NCBI GenBank assembly: GCA_001801685.1
Contig: MGYJ01000067.1
Span: 37,164 to 101,163 of the forward strand
Source: Gammaproteobacteria bacterium RIFCSPHIGHO2_12_FULL_63_22
GTDB taxonomy: Bacteria > Pseudomonadota > Gammaproteobacteria > Xanthomonadales > Xanthomonadaceae
Reading direction: 5' to 3'
DNA: 64,000 nt
In this document: one piece after another, positions 47,516 through 56,940 of the stretch
How the letters are laid out: every line of letters starts with the position of its first letter
How positions within the stretch are numbered: position 1 is the first letter of the stretch
Notes under the pieces: model-generated
The model's input: only the letters and a program-made list of their open reading frames with translations
What the model was told of the DNA's origin: nothing
Database searches by the model: none
Translations under genes and position numbers: made by a program

Positions 47516-47525
47516 GCCCCGCCGA

Positions 47526-49655
47526 ATGATCGAGACCAAACCGATGCAGGAAGGACGCCACGAGCCGATGGGCGCTTGCGCGCGCGATGGCGGCGTCAAC
47601 TTCGCGGTGTTTTCGCAACATGCCGAGCGCATCGAGGTCTGCGTGTTTGATGCCGAGGGCCGCGCTGAATTGTCGCGGCATCGGCTGCATGGCCCGCATG
47701 ATTCCGTCTTCCATGGCTTCCTTCCCGATGCGGGGCCCGGGCTGGTCTACGGCTTGCGCGCGCATGGTCCGTATCGGCCTGAAGCCGGCCACTTGTTCAA
47801 TCCGCACAAGCTCCTGCTCGACCCGTACGCGCGCGAGATCGTCGGCAAGTTCCAGTGGCAGCCCATCAACCACGGTTACACCCTGGGCGATGCGCATGGC
47901 ATCCGCACCCCCGATCCGCGCGACAACGCCGGCATCGCGCTGAAGGCACGGGTCGCGCAACCGGACAGCCCAGCGCCGGGCTGGTTCAATGCGCCGCGGC
48001 ATCGCGATGCCGACGTCGTTCTGTACGAAGTGCATGTGAAAGGATTTTCCAAAGCGCTGCCTGGCGTTCCCGAAGATTTGCGCGGCACCTATGCGGGCCT
48101 GGCGCATCCGGCGGCGATCGCCCACTTCAAATCGCTGGGAGTGACAACGCTTTCGCTGTTGCCGGTGCAGTACTGCGTGGATGAGGGCCACCTGGCCGAA
48201 CGCGGCCTGGTCAATTACTGGGGCTACAACACGCTGGGTTTCTTCTGCCCGGATCCGCGGCTCGCGCAGCAGCCGAGCGACCCGACCGCCGTCATCGCCG
48301 AATTCCGCCGGATGGTGGACGAGTTGCACCGGCACGGCCTGGAAGTGGTGCTGGACGTGGTCTATAACCACACTCCCGAGGGCAGTGAACTCGGCCCGAC
48401 CCTGAGCTTCCGCGGGCTGGACCACGCCAGCTGGTATCGGCTGATGCACGAAGATCGCAGCCGCTGCGAAAACCTGACTGGCTGCGGTAACACCTTGAAT
48501 GTTTCGCATCCCAAGGTCAGCCAGTTCGTGCTCGACTCCTTGCGCTATTGGGTGCGCGAGATGGGCGTGGATGGATTCCGCTTCGACCTGGCGCCGGTGC
48601 TCGGCCGTACCAGCCATGGCTTCGATCCCTGCGCGCCGTTCTTCCATGCGCTGCGACAGGATCCGATCCTGGCCCGCGCGCGACTGATCGCCGAGCCCTG
48701 GGACGCCGGTCCGCAGGGTTACCAGGTCGGGCGATTCCCCGGTCGTTTCCAGGACTGGAACGACAAATTCCGCGATGCGGTACGTGGCTACTGGCTGCGC
48801 CAGGGCGTGGACCGCGGCGCATTCGCACGGCGCTTCACCGCCTCCGACGATTTGTTCCACCAGCGCAGCCCGCAGGCTTCGGTCAACTTCATCAGCGTGC
48901 ACGACGGCTTCACGCTGGCCGACCTGACCAGCTATTCGCGCAAGCACAACCTGGCCAATGGCGAGAACAACCACGACGGCCGCGACGACGAGCTGTGCGG
49001 AAATTTTGGAGCAGAAGGCAAGTCCAGCGACCCCGAGATCCTCGAACGCCGCCGTCGGGTTCGCCGCGCGATGATGGCCACGCTGCTGCTGGCGCAGGGC
49101 ACGCCGATGCTGTGCGCCGGTGATGAAATTGGCAACAGCCAGCAGGGCAACAACAACGCCTACTGCCAGGACAACCCGACCGCGTGGCTGGACTGGGAAC
49201 ACGCCGACCACGATTTCCAGGCCTTCGTCGCGCGGCTGATTGCCTTGCGCCGCAGCGAGCCGCTGCTGCACCACGACCGCTGGTTCGCTTCCAGCGCCGA
49301 GCCCCAGCGCGCCTCGGTGCATTGGCAATTGCCCAATGCCGGCGAGATCCACATCCAGGACTGGCACGACGTGCACGCGCATGCGCTCGCCTGCGTGGTG
49401 TCGCCGCCGACGGACACGGCATCGCACGCGCATGCGCTGATGCTGTTGTTCAATCCCGACCCCGAGGAGGCAAGCTTTGCGCTCGCTCCCGGCAGCTGGA
49501 CGCTGTTGCTCGACTCCGGCAGCACCTTGCCCAACGAAGGCGCATCCTTGTCCGGCTGGGCGCGGGTTCCTGCGCGATCGCTGCTGGTACTTCGGCAAGC
49601 GAAAGGCCACAAGGCTCGCCCACCCTCCCATTCTTCAGACGAAGCACGCCCATGA
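47526..49655 (+). CDS. glgX: Glycogen debranching enzyme GlgX
   Basis: GWFNAPRHRDADVVLYEVHVKGFSK, NYWGYNTLGFF, GVDGFRFDLAPVLGR, LIAEPWDAG, VHDGFTLADL. Confidence 0.95.
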   Translation: MIETKPMQEGRHEPMGACARDGGVNFAVFSQHAERIEVCVFDAEGRAELSRHRLHGPHDSVFHGFLPDAGPGLVYGLRAHGPYRPEAGHLFNPHKLLLDPYAREIVGKFQWQPINHGYTLGDAHGIRTPDPRDNAGIALKARVAQPDSPAPGWFNAPRHRDADVVLYEVHVKGFSKALPGVPEDLRGTYAGLAHPAAIAHFKSLGVTTLSLLPVQYCVDEGHLAERGLVNYWGYNTLGFFCPDPRLAQQPSDPTAVIAEFRRMVDELHRHGLEVVLDVVYNHTPEGSELGPTLSFRGLDHASWYRLMHEDRSRCENLTGCGNTLNVSHPKVSQFVLDSLRYWVREMGVDGFRFDLAPVLGRTSHGFDPCAPFFHALRQDPILARARLIAEPWDAGPQGYQVGRFPGRFQDWNDKFRDAVRGYWLRQGVDRGAFARRFTASDDLFHQRSPQASVNFISVHDGFTLADLTSYSRKHNLANGENNHDGRDDELCGNFGAEGKSSDPEILERRRRVRRAMMATLLLAQGTPMLCAGDEIGNSQQGNNNAYCQDNPTAWLDWEHADHDFQAFVARLIALRRSEPLLHHDRWFASSAEPQRASVHWQLPNAGEIHIQDWHDVHAHALACVVSPPTDTASHAHALMLLFNPDPEEASFALAPGSWTLLLDSGSTLPNEGASLSGWARVPARSLLVLRQAKGHKARPPSHSSDEARP

Positions 49656-51160
49656 AACTCGACCAACGACGCTCCGGCGTCCTGCTGCACATCACTTCCC
49701 TGCCCGGCCCCTACGGCATCGGCGATTTCGGGCCTGCCGCCTATCAATACGTGGACTGGCTGGCCGCCGCCGGCCAACGCGTGTGGCAGGTATTGCCGAC
49801 GACGCCGGTCGGACCCTGCGATTCGCCCTACCAGAGCGTGTCGGCCTTCGCCGGCAGCCCGTTGATGGTCGCGCTGGAACCCCTGATCGAAAACGGCTGG
49901 TTGCCGGCGCCGGAACTCAGCGCCGCGTTGTTCGACAGCAAGCGTGTTGACTACGGCCGCGTCATTCCCTGGCGCACGCGACAGCTGCGCCTTGCCGCCG
50001 CTGGCTTCTTCGCGCGCGCCAGCGAGGCGCAGCGTTCCGAGTTCGAATTATGGCGGCAGGTGCAGGCCTATTGGCTGGCCGACTATTCCCTGTTCATGGC
50101 GCTGGAGTCCGCGCATGGCGGCAAGCCGTTCTGGGAATGGGATGCACCGCTTCGATCGCGCGAGCCGACCGCCCTGGAAGCGGCGCGAGGACAGCATGCC
50201 GGCGAAATCGCGTTCTGGGATTTCGTGCAATGGTGTTTCGACACGCAATGCGCGGCCTTGCGTGCCTATGCCGCTTCGCGCGACGTGGCGATACTGGGTG
50301 ACTTGCCGATCTTCATCGCGCACCACAGCGCCGATTGCTGGGCGCGCCCGGACTTGTATTACCTGGATGAGAATTTCCAGCCGACCGTGGTCGCCGGCGT
50401 GCCGCCTGATTCGATGGGTCCCTTGGGACAGCGCTGGGGCAATCCCCTGTATCGCTGGGAACGAATGGCCGCGGAGAATTTTTCCTGGTGGACCGCCCGC
50501 GTGAAGCGCGCGCTGGAACAGGCCGACATCCTGCGCATCGACCACTTCCGCGGCTTCGCCGGCTACTGGGAAATTCCCGCCAGTTGTCCCACCGCTATCG
50601 AAGGACGCTGGGTACCGGCGCCGGGCAAGGAATTGTTCGCGGCCATCGCGCTGGCGCTGGGCGAATTGCCGATCGTCGCCGAGGACCTGGGCTTGATCAC
50701 GCCGGACGTGATCGAGCTGCGTGATGGTTGCGGCTTCCCGGGCATGCGCATCCTGCAGTTTGGATTCGGCGGCGATGGCGACCACGAATTCCTGCCGCAC
50801 AGCTACAGCCGCGAAACCGTCGCCTACACCGGTACGCACGACAACGAGACCGTACGCGGCTGGTGGCAGAACGCGCCCGCGCACGAACGTCATTTCGCCG
50901 AAACGTATTTGAACGCATCCGGCGAGGATTGCCATTGGCGGATGATCCAGGCCGCCTGCAATTCGGTCGCCTGCATGGCGATCTTCCAGATGCAGGACGT
51001 GCTGGGCCTCGATGGCAGCCATCGCATGAATTTACCCGGCACCACGATCGGTAATTGGTCATGGCGCTTCGAGTGGTCGATGGTCGGACCCGAACATGCG
51101 CAGACACTGGGCCGGATCTCGGCTGCGAGTGGGCGCGGTCCGTTCGGCCTGATCGGCTAG
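49652..51160 (+). CDS. malQ: 4-alpha-glucanotransferase (GH77)
   Basis: RRSGVLLHITSLPGPYGIGDFG, DNEFQPTVVAGVPPD-type loop, LRIDHFRGF, VAEDLGLITPDV; ATGA overlap with glgX. Confidence 0.95.
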   Translation: MKLDQRRSGVLLHITSLPGPYGIGDFGPAAYQYVDWLAAAGQRVWQVLPTTPVGPCDSPYQSVSAFAGSPLMVALEPLIENGWLPAPELSAALFDSKRVDYGRVIPWRTRQLRLAAAGFFARASEAQRSEFELWRQVQAYWLADYSLFMALESAHGGKPFWEWDAPLRSREPTALEAARGQHAGEIAFWDFVQWCFDTQCAALRAYAASRDVAILGDLPIFIAHHSADCWARPDLYYLDENFQPTVVAGVPPDSMGPLGQRWGNPLYRWERMAAENFSWWTARVKRALEQADILRIDHFRGFAGYWEIPASCPTAIEGRWVPAPGKELFAAIALALGELPIVAEDLGLITPDVIELRDGCGFPGMRILQFGFGGDGDHEFLPHSYSRETVAYTGTHDNETVRGWWQNAPAHERHFAETYLNASGEDCHWRMIQAACNSVACMAIFQMQDVLGLDGSHRMNLPGTTIGNWSWRFEWSMVGPEHAQTLGRISAASGRGPFGLIG

Positions 51161-51172
51161 CGGCAAGCACGC

Positions 51173-52189
51173 ATGGCCACGACGCCATTTGGCTGGGCCG
51201 TGGTTGGCCCCGGCAGGATTGCCAACCGTTTCGGCGAAGCGGTGCAGCGCTTGCCCGGCATGGACCTGGTGGCCGTGCAAGGCCGCGACGCCATGCGCGC
51301 GCGTGCCTATGCCGACCGCTGGTCGCCTGGCCAAGATGTCGGCATCCACCAGGACATGGATGGCCTGCTGAACGACAAGCGTGTGCACGGCGTCTACATC
51401 GCCACGCCACATGCGTTCCACGCGCAGGCCGCGCGCGCCTGCCTGGCGGCCGGCAAACCCGTGCTGTGCGAGAAGCCATTGACCGTCAATGAGACGCTGG
51501 CGAAGGAGCTGATCGGACTCTCGCGCAAGCATCGCGTGTTCCTGATGGAAGCCTTGTGGACGCGCTTCCTGCCGATCTACACGGTGGTCGGACAATGGCT
51601 GGAATCAGGCGCGATCGGAAGGATCCGCAGCCTGCAGTCGAACTTTTCCTTCAGCGTGCCCTTCGACCCATGCAACCGGTGCTTCGATGCGGCGCAGGCG
51701 GGCGGCGCCGTGCTCGATATCGGCATCTACCCGCTGTCCATCACCCAGTGGTGCCTGCAGCAGGCCAACGGAACGCGTCCGATCCTGGAAAATATCCATG
51801 CCACCGGCGTGCTCGCGGCCACTGGCGTGGACCAGCGATTCACCGCCAGTCTCGAATTTTCCGACGATGTGGTTTCGCAGGTGATGTGCGGCTTCGACGG
51901 CCCCGGCGAAAACAGCTTGCGTGTGTTCGGCGACACCGGCGTCATCACCGTGGCGCCGCGATTCTGGGAAGCGACGCGCGCGACTTTGCAGTCGAAGGAT
52001 GGCGAGGTGATCAGCGAGGAACGCGCGTTCGCCATCAATGGATTCGAGGGACAGATACTCGAGGCGATCGACTGCATCGCGCGCGGCGAGATCGAGAGCC
52101 AGGTCGTGTCGCACGTCGATACCCTGCAGGTCGTCGAGTGGATGGACGCGGTCCGCAACCGGCTCGGGGTGGTCTATCCCTTTGAATAG
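51173..52189 (+). CDS. Gfo/Idh/MocA family oxidoreductase
   Basis: GWAVVGPGRIANRF; ATPHAFHAQAARACLAAGKPVLCEKPLTVN; 338 aa. Confidence 0.92.
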   Translation: MATTPFGWAVVGPGRIANRFGEAVQRLPGMDLVAVQGRDAMRARAYADRWSPGQDVGIHQDMDGLLNDKRVHGVYIATPHAFHAQAARACLAAGKPVLCEKPLTVNETLAKELIGLSRKHRVFLMEALWTRFLPIYTVVGQWLESGAIGRIRSLQSNFSFSVPFDPCNRCFDAAQAGGAVLDIGIYPLSITQWCLQQANGTRPILENIHATGVLAATGVDQRFTASLEFSDDVVSQVMCGFDGPGENSLRVFGDTGVITVAPRFWEATRATLQSKDGEVISEERAFAINGFEGQILEAIDCIARGEIESQVVSHVDTLQVVEWMDAVRNRLGVVYPFE

Positions 52190-53573
52190 GCAAGCGACCA
52201 CAACCTTGCTGCCGCGCCCGCGACTGGTGATGCTGGCCTGGCCCTTGATGGCCGAGCTGGTGCTGGGTTTTGGCGTCGGCCTGCTCGGCCTGTGGCTGGC
52301 CTCTCGCGAATCGGACACGGCATCGGCGGCATTCGCCTTGTCCAACCAGGTGCTCGGTGCGTTCTTCCTGCTGTTCCGCGTGATCAGCATGGGCGTGAGC
52401 GTGGTGATTACGCAAAACCTCGGCGCCGGGCATGTCTCGGGCGCGCACCAGGTAGCACGCGCCGCGCTGGGCGCGAGTACCTGGCTGGGCATTGGCGCGG
52501 CGATCGTGGTTTTCCTTGGCGCCGGCCCCTTGCTTGACCTCGTGGACGCGCCAAGCGCCGTGCAGGCGCTGGGCCAGCCCTACCTGCAGATGCTGGCCTT
52601 CGCGTTGCTTCTCGATGCCTACAACGCGACCATGTCCTCCGTATTGCGGGCGCACCTGCGCACCCGCGAGGCGATGTTCAACATCCTCGCGATGCATTCC
52701 CTGCACCTGGCCCTGTGCCTGCCGTTGATGCGCGGCTTCGGTCCCGTGCCGGCGCTGGGCCTGCCGGGCTTCGCGCTGGCGATGGCGATCAGTCGCGGCT
52801 TCGGCATGGCCGTGCACCTGTGGTTGTGGCGGCGACAGCTCAACTTGCATACGCAGGCCAGCGACTGGTGGCGCGTGCATGCCGAACGGCTGGGTCCGGT
52901 GCTGCACATCGGCCTGCCCGGCGCGGCAGAAATGGTGGCGTATCGCATGGCGATGCTGGTGTCGCTGGCGGTGGTGTCGGGCATGGGCACGCTGCAATTG
53001 GCCACGCACACCTACGCCTCGCAGTTGATGAACCTGATCGTGCTGTTCACCGTTGCCGTCGGCTTCGCCGGTGAGATCCTGGTCGGGCACCAGGTTGGCG
53101 CTGGCCACCTGCACCAGGCCAATCGCATGGTGCGGCGCAGCCTCGGCCTGGGCCTGGCCGTGTCCTTCATTATCGCGACCCTAGCCGCAGCCACTGCGCC
53201 ATGGACATTGCAACTATTCACCCGCGATCCCGCCATCATCGCCAGCGCCACCACCCTGCTCTGGATTACCGTACTGCTGGAACCGGGCCGGACCTGCAAC
53301 ATCGTGCTGATCAACGCCTTGCGCGCGACCGGCGACGCGCGCTTCCCGGTGATGGTGGGCGCTGTTTCGATGCTGGTGGTGATGGCGGGCGGATCATGGT
53401 TGCTGGGCGTGCATTTGAAGCTGGGACTGGTCGGCGTCTGGATCGCCTATGCCTGCGACGAATGGGTGCGCGGCCTGCTGATGTCGGCGCGCTGGTTCGG
53501 CCACGGCTGGGTGGGCGCGGCGCGGCGCACGCGCCATCGCGTGCTGCGCCAGCGACGAGCGCTGCAGGCATGA
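52182..53573 (+). CDS. MATE family efflux transporter
   Basis: Multiple TM helices; HIGLPGAAEMVAYRMAMLVSLAVVSGMG; probable TTG start at 52182 or ATG 52230. Confidence 0.85.
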   Translation: MNRQATTTLLPRPRLVMLAWPLMAELVLGFGVGLLGLWLASRESDTASAAFALSNQVLGAFFLLFRVISMGVSVVITQNLGAGHVSGAHQVARAALGASTWLGIGAAIVVFLGAGPLLDLVDAPSAVQALGQPYLQMLAFALLLDAYNATMSSVLRAHLRTREAMFNILAMHSLHLALCLPLMRGFGPVPALGLPGFALAMAISRGFGMAVHLWLWRRQLNLHTQASDWWRVHAERLGPVLHIGLPGAAEMVAYRMAMLVSLAVVSGMGTLQLATHTYASQLMNLIVLFTVAVGFAGEILVGHQVGAGHLHQANRMVRRSLGLGLAVSFIIATLAAATAPWTLQLFTRDPAIIASATTLLWITVLLEPGRTCNIVLINALRATGDARFPVMVGAVSMLVVMAGGSWLLGVHLKLGLVGVWIAYACDEWVRGLLMSARWFGHGWVGAARRTRHRVLRQRRALQA

Positions 53574-53598
53574 ACACTATGGGGCAACGAGGATATCG

Positions 53599-54459
53599 AT
53601 GATGCGCCTGGCGCTGGTTTTCATCCTGCTGTTGGCCGCGGCAACCTGTGCTGCGCAAGCGCGTCCGTCCACGGCAGGCAAGACCGTGCACGTGCTGAGT
53701 CCGCCGCTGGCCATTCCCGGACTCGACCGGAATCGCACGATTCGCATCTACTTGCCGCCCGGGTATGACACGAGTCGAAAACGCTACCGGGTGCTGTATA
53801 TGTTCGATGCGCAGAACCTGTTCGACGACGCGACCTCCTTCGTCGGCGAATGGGGCGTTGACGAGAGCCTGGACGCGCTGGCGAAATCCGATGGCATCGA
53901 ATTGATCGTGGTCGGCATCGACCACGGCGACGACAGGCGCATCAGCGAACTGCGGCCCTGGGCACATCCGCGCTTTGGCAAGGCAGAAGGCGATCAATTC
54001 CTGGATTTCGTGGTGGGCACGGTCAAACCCTTCATCGACCGCAATTACCGCACGCGCACGCGGCGCAAGGACACCGGTATCGCCGGCAGCTCGCTCGGTG
54101 GATTGATGGCGCATTACGCCGTGCTCCGGCATCCGGCTGTGTTCAGCCGGGTCGGTATCTTCTCGCCCTCGTACTGGATTGCCGACGAGATTTATCCTGC
54201 CACCGAGGCTGCCCGGTTCAAGCGCGGCACACGCATCTACCTGGTGGCAGGCGACAAGGAAGGCCAGAGCGAAGCCGACCACGCGCAGACCGTGGCGAAT
54301 GTCCGCAAGATGGAATCGGTCCTGCAACGCTTGAAGGGCAGGCGCATCGCATTGAAGACGGTGATCCGTGCTGGCGCCAGCCACAATGAGGCAGCATGGC
54401 GGACCGAGTTTCCCACGGTCATCCGATTCCTGTTCGGCGATCCGTCGCGACAACAATGA
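53599..54459 (+). CDS. Secreted alpha/beta-hydrolase, esterase D/PF00756 type
   Basis: Signal peptide; RTIRIYLPPGYDTSRKRYRVLYMFDAQNLFDD; GIAGSSLGGLMAHY (GxSxG). Confidence 0.88.
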   Translation: MMRLALVFILLLAAATCAAQARPSTAGKTVHVLSPPLAIPGLDRNRTIRIYLPPGYDTSRKRYRVLYMFDAQNLFDDATSFVGEWGVDESLDALAKSDGIELIVVGIDHGDDRRISELRPWAHPRFGKAEGDQFLDFVVGTVKPFIDRNYRTRTRRKDTGIAGSSLGGLMAHYAVLRHPAVFSRVGIFSPSYWIADEIYPATEAARFKRGTRIYLVAGDKEGQSEADHAQTVANVRKMESVLQRLKGRRIALKTVIRAGASHNEAAWRTEFPTVIRFLFGDPSRQQ

Positions 54460-55190
54460 GCACGCCGCTTCCCGCCATCGGCTTCAATCCCCGGCCGCGC
54501 ATCGAGATGCTGCGCTTCAATGCGCAGTCATCGTGCCTGGTGGTGGATGACGCCCTGCTCGATCCCGATGCATTGCGCCGATACGCCACGGCGCGGCGCG
54601 GCGATTTCGTGCAGGCGCCGTTCAACGCCTATCCGGGCATTGAGTTGCCGATGCCGCTGGAATTTTCTGCGCGACTTCAGGATTTTTTCGACCGGCACAT
54701 CCGCGGCTCCCTTGGCGGTCGTCGTACCGTCAAGATGAACTCGCGATTGGCCATGGTGACCACGCCATCCGACGCGCTCGAACCGAGGCAGCGCATCTGC
54801 CATCGCGACAGCGCGTGGATCGACCCAGCCCAAGCCATTGCCGCGTCGGTGCTGTACCTGTTCGAGGATGAATGCCTGGGCGGAACCAGCTTCTACCGCC
54901 CCCGCCTGCCGGAGGATGCAATCAATCGGCTCGTCCACGATTCAAGCGTGATGGACCGCGCCAGCTTCGACGCCCGGCATCCTTCGATCGCGCAAGGTTA
55001 CATGGGCGAGTCGAATGATTATTTCGAGCGCATCGGACGAGTGCCCGCGCGCTGGAACCGGATGATCTTCTACGACGGCCGCCTGTTCCACAGTGGCGAG
55101 GTGGGGAACGCCCGGGCGCTGACCGGCGACCCGCGCGCGGGCAGGCTGACCTTGAATGGATTCTTTACCTGTTCACGGCCTGCTGGCTGA
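54456..55190 (+). CDS. DUF6445-like / putative 2OG-Fe(II) oxygenase-fold protein
   Basis: HRD (HxD) ... SFYRPRLPED ... MIFYDGRLFHSG ... GRLTLNGFF pattern; ATGA overlap with upstream esterase. Confidence 0.65.
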   Translation: MSTPLPAIGFNPRPRIEMLRFNAQSSCLVVDDALLDPDALRRYATARRGDFVQAPFNAYPGIELPMPLEFSARLQDFFDRHIRGSLGGRRTVKMNSRLAMVTTPSDALEPRQRICHRDSAWIDPAQAIAASVLYLFEDECLGGTSFYRPRLPEDAINRLVHDSSVMDRASFDARHPSIAQGYMGESNDYFERIGRVPARWNRMIFYDGRLFHSGEVGNARALTGDPRAGRLTLNGFFTCSRPAG

Positions 55191-56807
55191 TTCGATCCAC
55201 ACCTGCACCGACTGCGCAGGCAACTCGAGCCCGTGCCGGCCCTTGGCGTCGGCGGTCCACGACGTGCCATCGGTTTTCGGGAATACCGGTTTCCATGGCT
55301 TGACGCCGATCCCGCGCAACTTGAATCGGGCTGGCTTGTCGCCGTAGTTGATCAGCACCAGGGCGGTTTCGCCATTGAAATGGCGGCGGAAGGCAATCGC
55401 CTTGCCTTGCACCGATGGCGCGTCGTAACTGCCGCGCGACAAGGACGGATAACTATTGCGCAAGGCCAGCAGCGCGCGATACCAGGCGAGGATGCCATCG
55501 CTGCGCGCCTGCTCGGCAGCTACGTTCTGGGTTGATGCATTGGCCGACACCGGGCGGAACGGCGTCGCGGTACTGAAGCCGGCGGTCTTCGGCTCGGCCG
55601 TCCAGCTCATCGGAATTCGCAGCTTGGGATCGTGTTTCAATTCCGCCGCCGCGGCCATGCCGATTTCTTCGCCATAAAAAATGAAAGGCGTACCCGGTTG
55701 CAGCAGATAGCCGGCCGCCGCGAGGCGCTGCCTGGCGACATCGCCCTTGAGCTGGTCCCATAGTCGGTCGCCGGCAAAGCTGTCGTGATTGGAAATCATG
55801 GTCGCCATCTGCTGCGGCGCACCGAGGAAATAATCGGCGACGCGGCGGATGTGCTTGACCTCGCCCCGGGCCGCGCCAACGATGTCGCCCGCACGCCAGA
55901 TCGCGAAGGCGCTGCCGCAGACGTCTGACGCTGCATATTTGTGCATGTTGCCGGTGGCCTCGCAGACCACGTAGCGATGCGAATATCCGTCCACCACCGC
56001 GCGGAACTGGTCCATCAGCCCATGGTCTTCCGGCTGGTCGTACCAGGCATCGGGGCCGTGCTCGACCAAGTGCGGCACGGCATCGAAACGAAATCCGTCC
56101 ACGCCGCGATTCAACCAGAAGCGAAGATTGTCCTTGTGGAAGGCAACCACGGCCGGTTCGAGCAGGTTGAAGTCCGGCATGTTCTTGTTGAACTGCGCCA
56201 GGTAGGAACCATTGGGCGTGGCCTCCCAGGGATTGCGGTCGTAGATGCTCCAACCGGCCGGCCCGGGACTCTTCCACATGTACCAATTGCGCAAGGGGCT
56301 GCCGGGCGAGCGCGCCGACTCGAGAAAGACCGGATTGTCCGCGGCGCTGTGGTTGATGACGTAATCGATGATGACGCCGAGGCCGCGCGCGTGCGCCTGG
56401 CGAAGCAGTTCATCGAAATCGGCCAGCGTGCCGTAGGCCGGTTCGATGTCCCGATAGTCGCTGACCGAATAGCCATGGTCGCGGTCCTGGCTGGGGCTGA
56501 TCGGCATCAGCCAGATGCCGCGCACGCCCAAAGCTTTCAGGTAGTCGAGCGACTGGGTCAGTCCGCGCAGGTCACCGATGCCGTCGCCATTGCTGTCGCG
56601 ATAGCCGCGCACGAAGATTTCCGCGAAGGCGCCCTTGTGCCAGCCCTCGGGCAGCGTGCTGGCCGTGTTGCCCACCGGCACCGGGGCCACGGCCCTCTGC
56701 ACGGCCGGCTCCAGGGCTGGGTTGGCGGCTTGGGATGCCAAGGACCAAGGCAGCAGCACCAGAGCCAGTCCGAGTCGCCGCGCCAGGTTCAGCTTCGGGT
56801 GGGTCAT
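55173..56807 (-). CDS. Secreted GH13 alpha-amylase/alpha-glucosidase family protein
   Basis: Signal peptide; GVIIDYVINHSA, GVDGFRFDAVPHLVEHG, VVCEATGN, MISNHDSF; 544 aa. Confidence 0.9.
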   Translation of the reverse strand: MTHPKLNLARRLGLALVLLPWSLASQAANPALEPAVQRAVAPVPVGNTASTLPEGWHKGAFAEIFVRGYRDSNGDGIGDLRGLTQSLDYLKALGVRGIWLMPISPSQDRDHGYSVSDYRDIEPAYGTLADFDELLRQAHARGLGVIIDYVINHSAADNPVFLESARSPGSPLRNWYMWKSPGPAGWSIYDRNPWEATPNGSYLAQFNKNMPDFNLLEPAVVAFHKDNLRFWLNRGVDGFRFDAVPHLVEHGPDAWYDQPEDHGLMDQFRAVVDGYSHRYVVCEATGNMHKYAASDVCGSAFAIWRAGDIVGAARGEVKHIRRVADYFLGAPQQMATMISNHDSFAGDRLWDQLKGDVARQRLAAAGYLLQPGTPFIFYGEEIGMAAAAELKHDPKLRIPMSWTAEPKTAGFSTATPFRPVSANASTQNVAAEQARSDGILAWYRALLALRNSYPSLSRGSYDAPSVQGKAIAFRRHFNGETALVLINYGDKPARFKLRGIGVKPWKPVFPKTDGTSWTADAKGRHGLELPAQSVQVWIESASRP

Positions 56808-56839
56808 GCGAACCTCTCGGGGCCGTCACCGACCCGCCA

Positions 56840-56854
56840 TGTAGATAAACTACG
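56840..56854. promoter_or_regulatory. HexR-like operator candidate D: TGTAGATAAACTACG
   Basis: 13/15 match; 33 bp upstream of the GH13 start at 56807. Confidence 0.55.
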
Positions 56855-56925
56855 GTAGCCCATGTGCCATAGGCTGTAAATCGTGCCCGCCGGGGAGAGC
56901 TAAGGGCCTCGTTCGCGGCCGCGTT

Positions 56926-56940
56926 TGTAGTAAAGTTACT
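56926..56940. promoter_or_regulatory. HexR-like operator candidate E: TGTAGTAAAGTTACT
   Basis: 13/15 match; upstream of the pullulanase-zwf-glk-pgl-edd operon. Confidence 0.5.

Noticed and set aside
47280-49631. 783-aa antisense ORF across glgB end and glgX
   Set aside because: Shadow ORF; the opposite strand encodes complete GlgB and GlgX with catalytic motifs.
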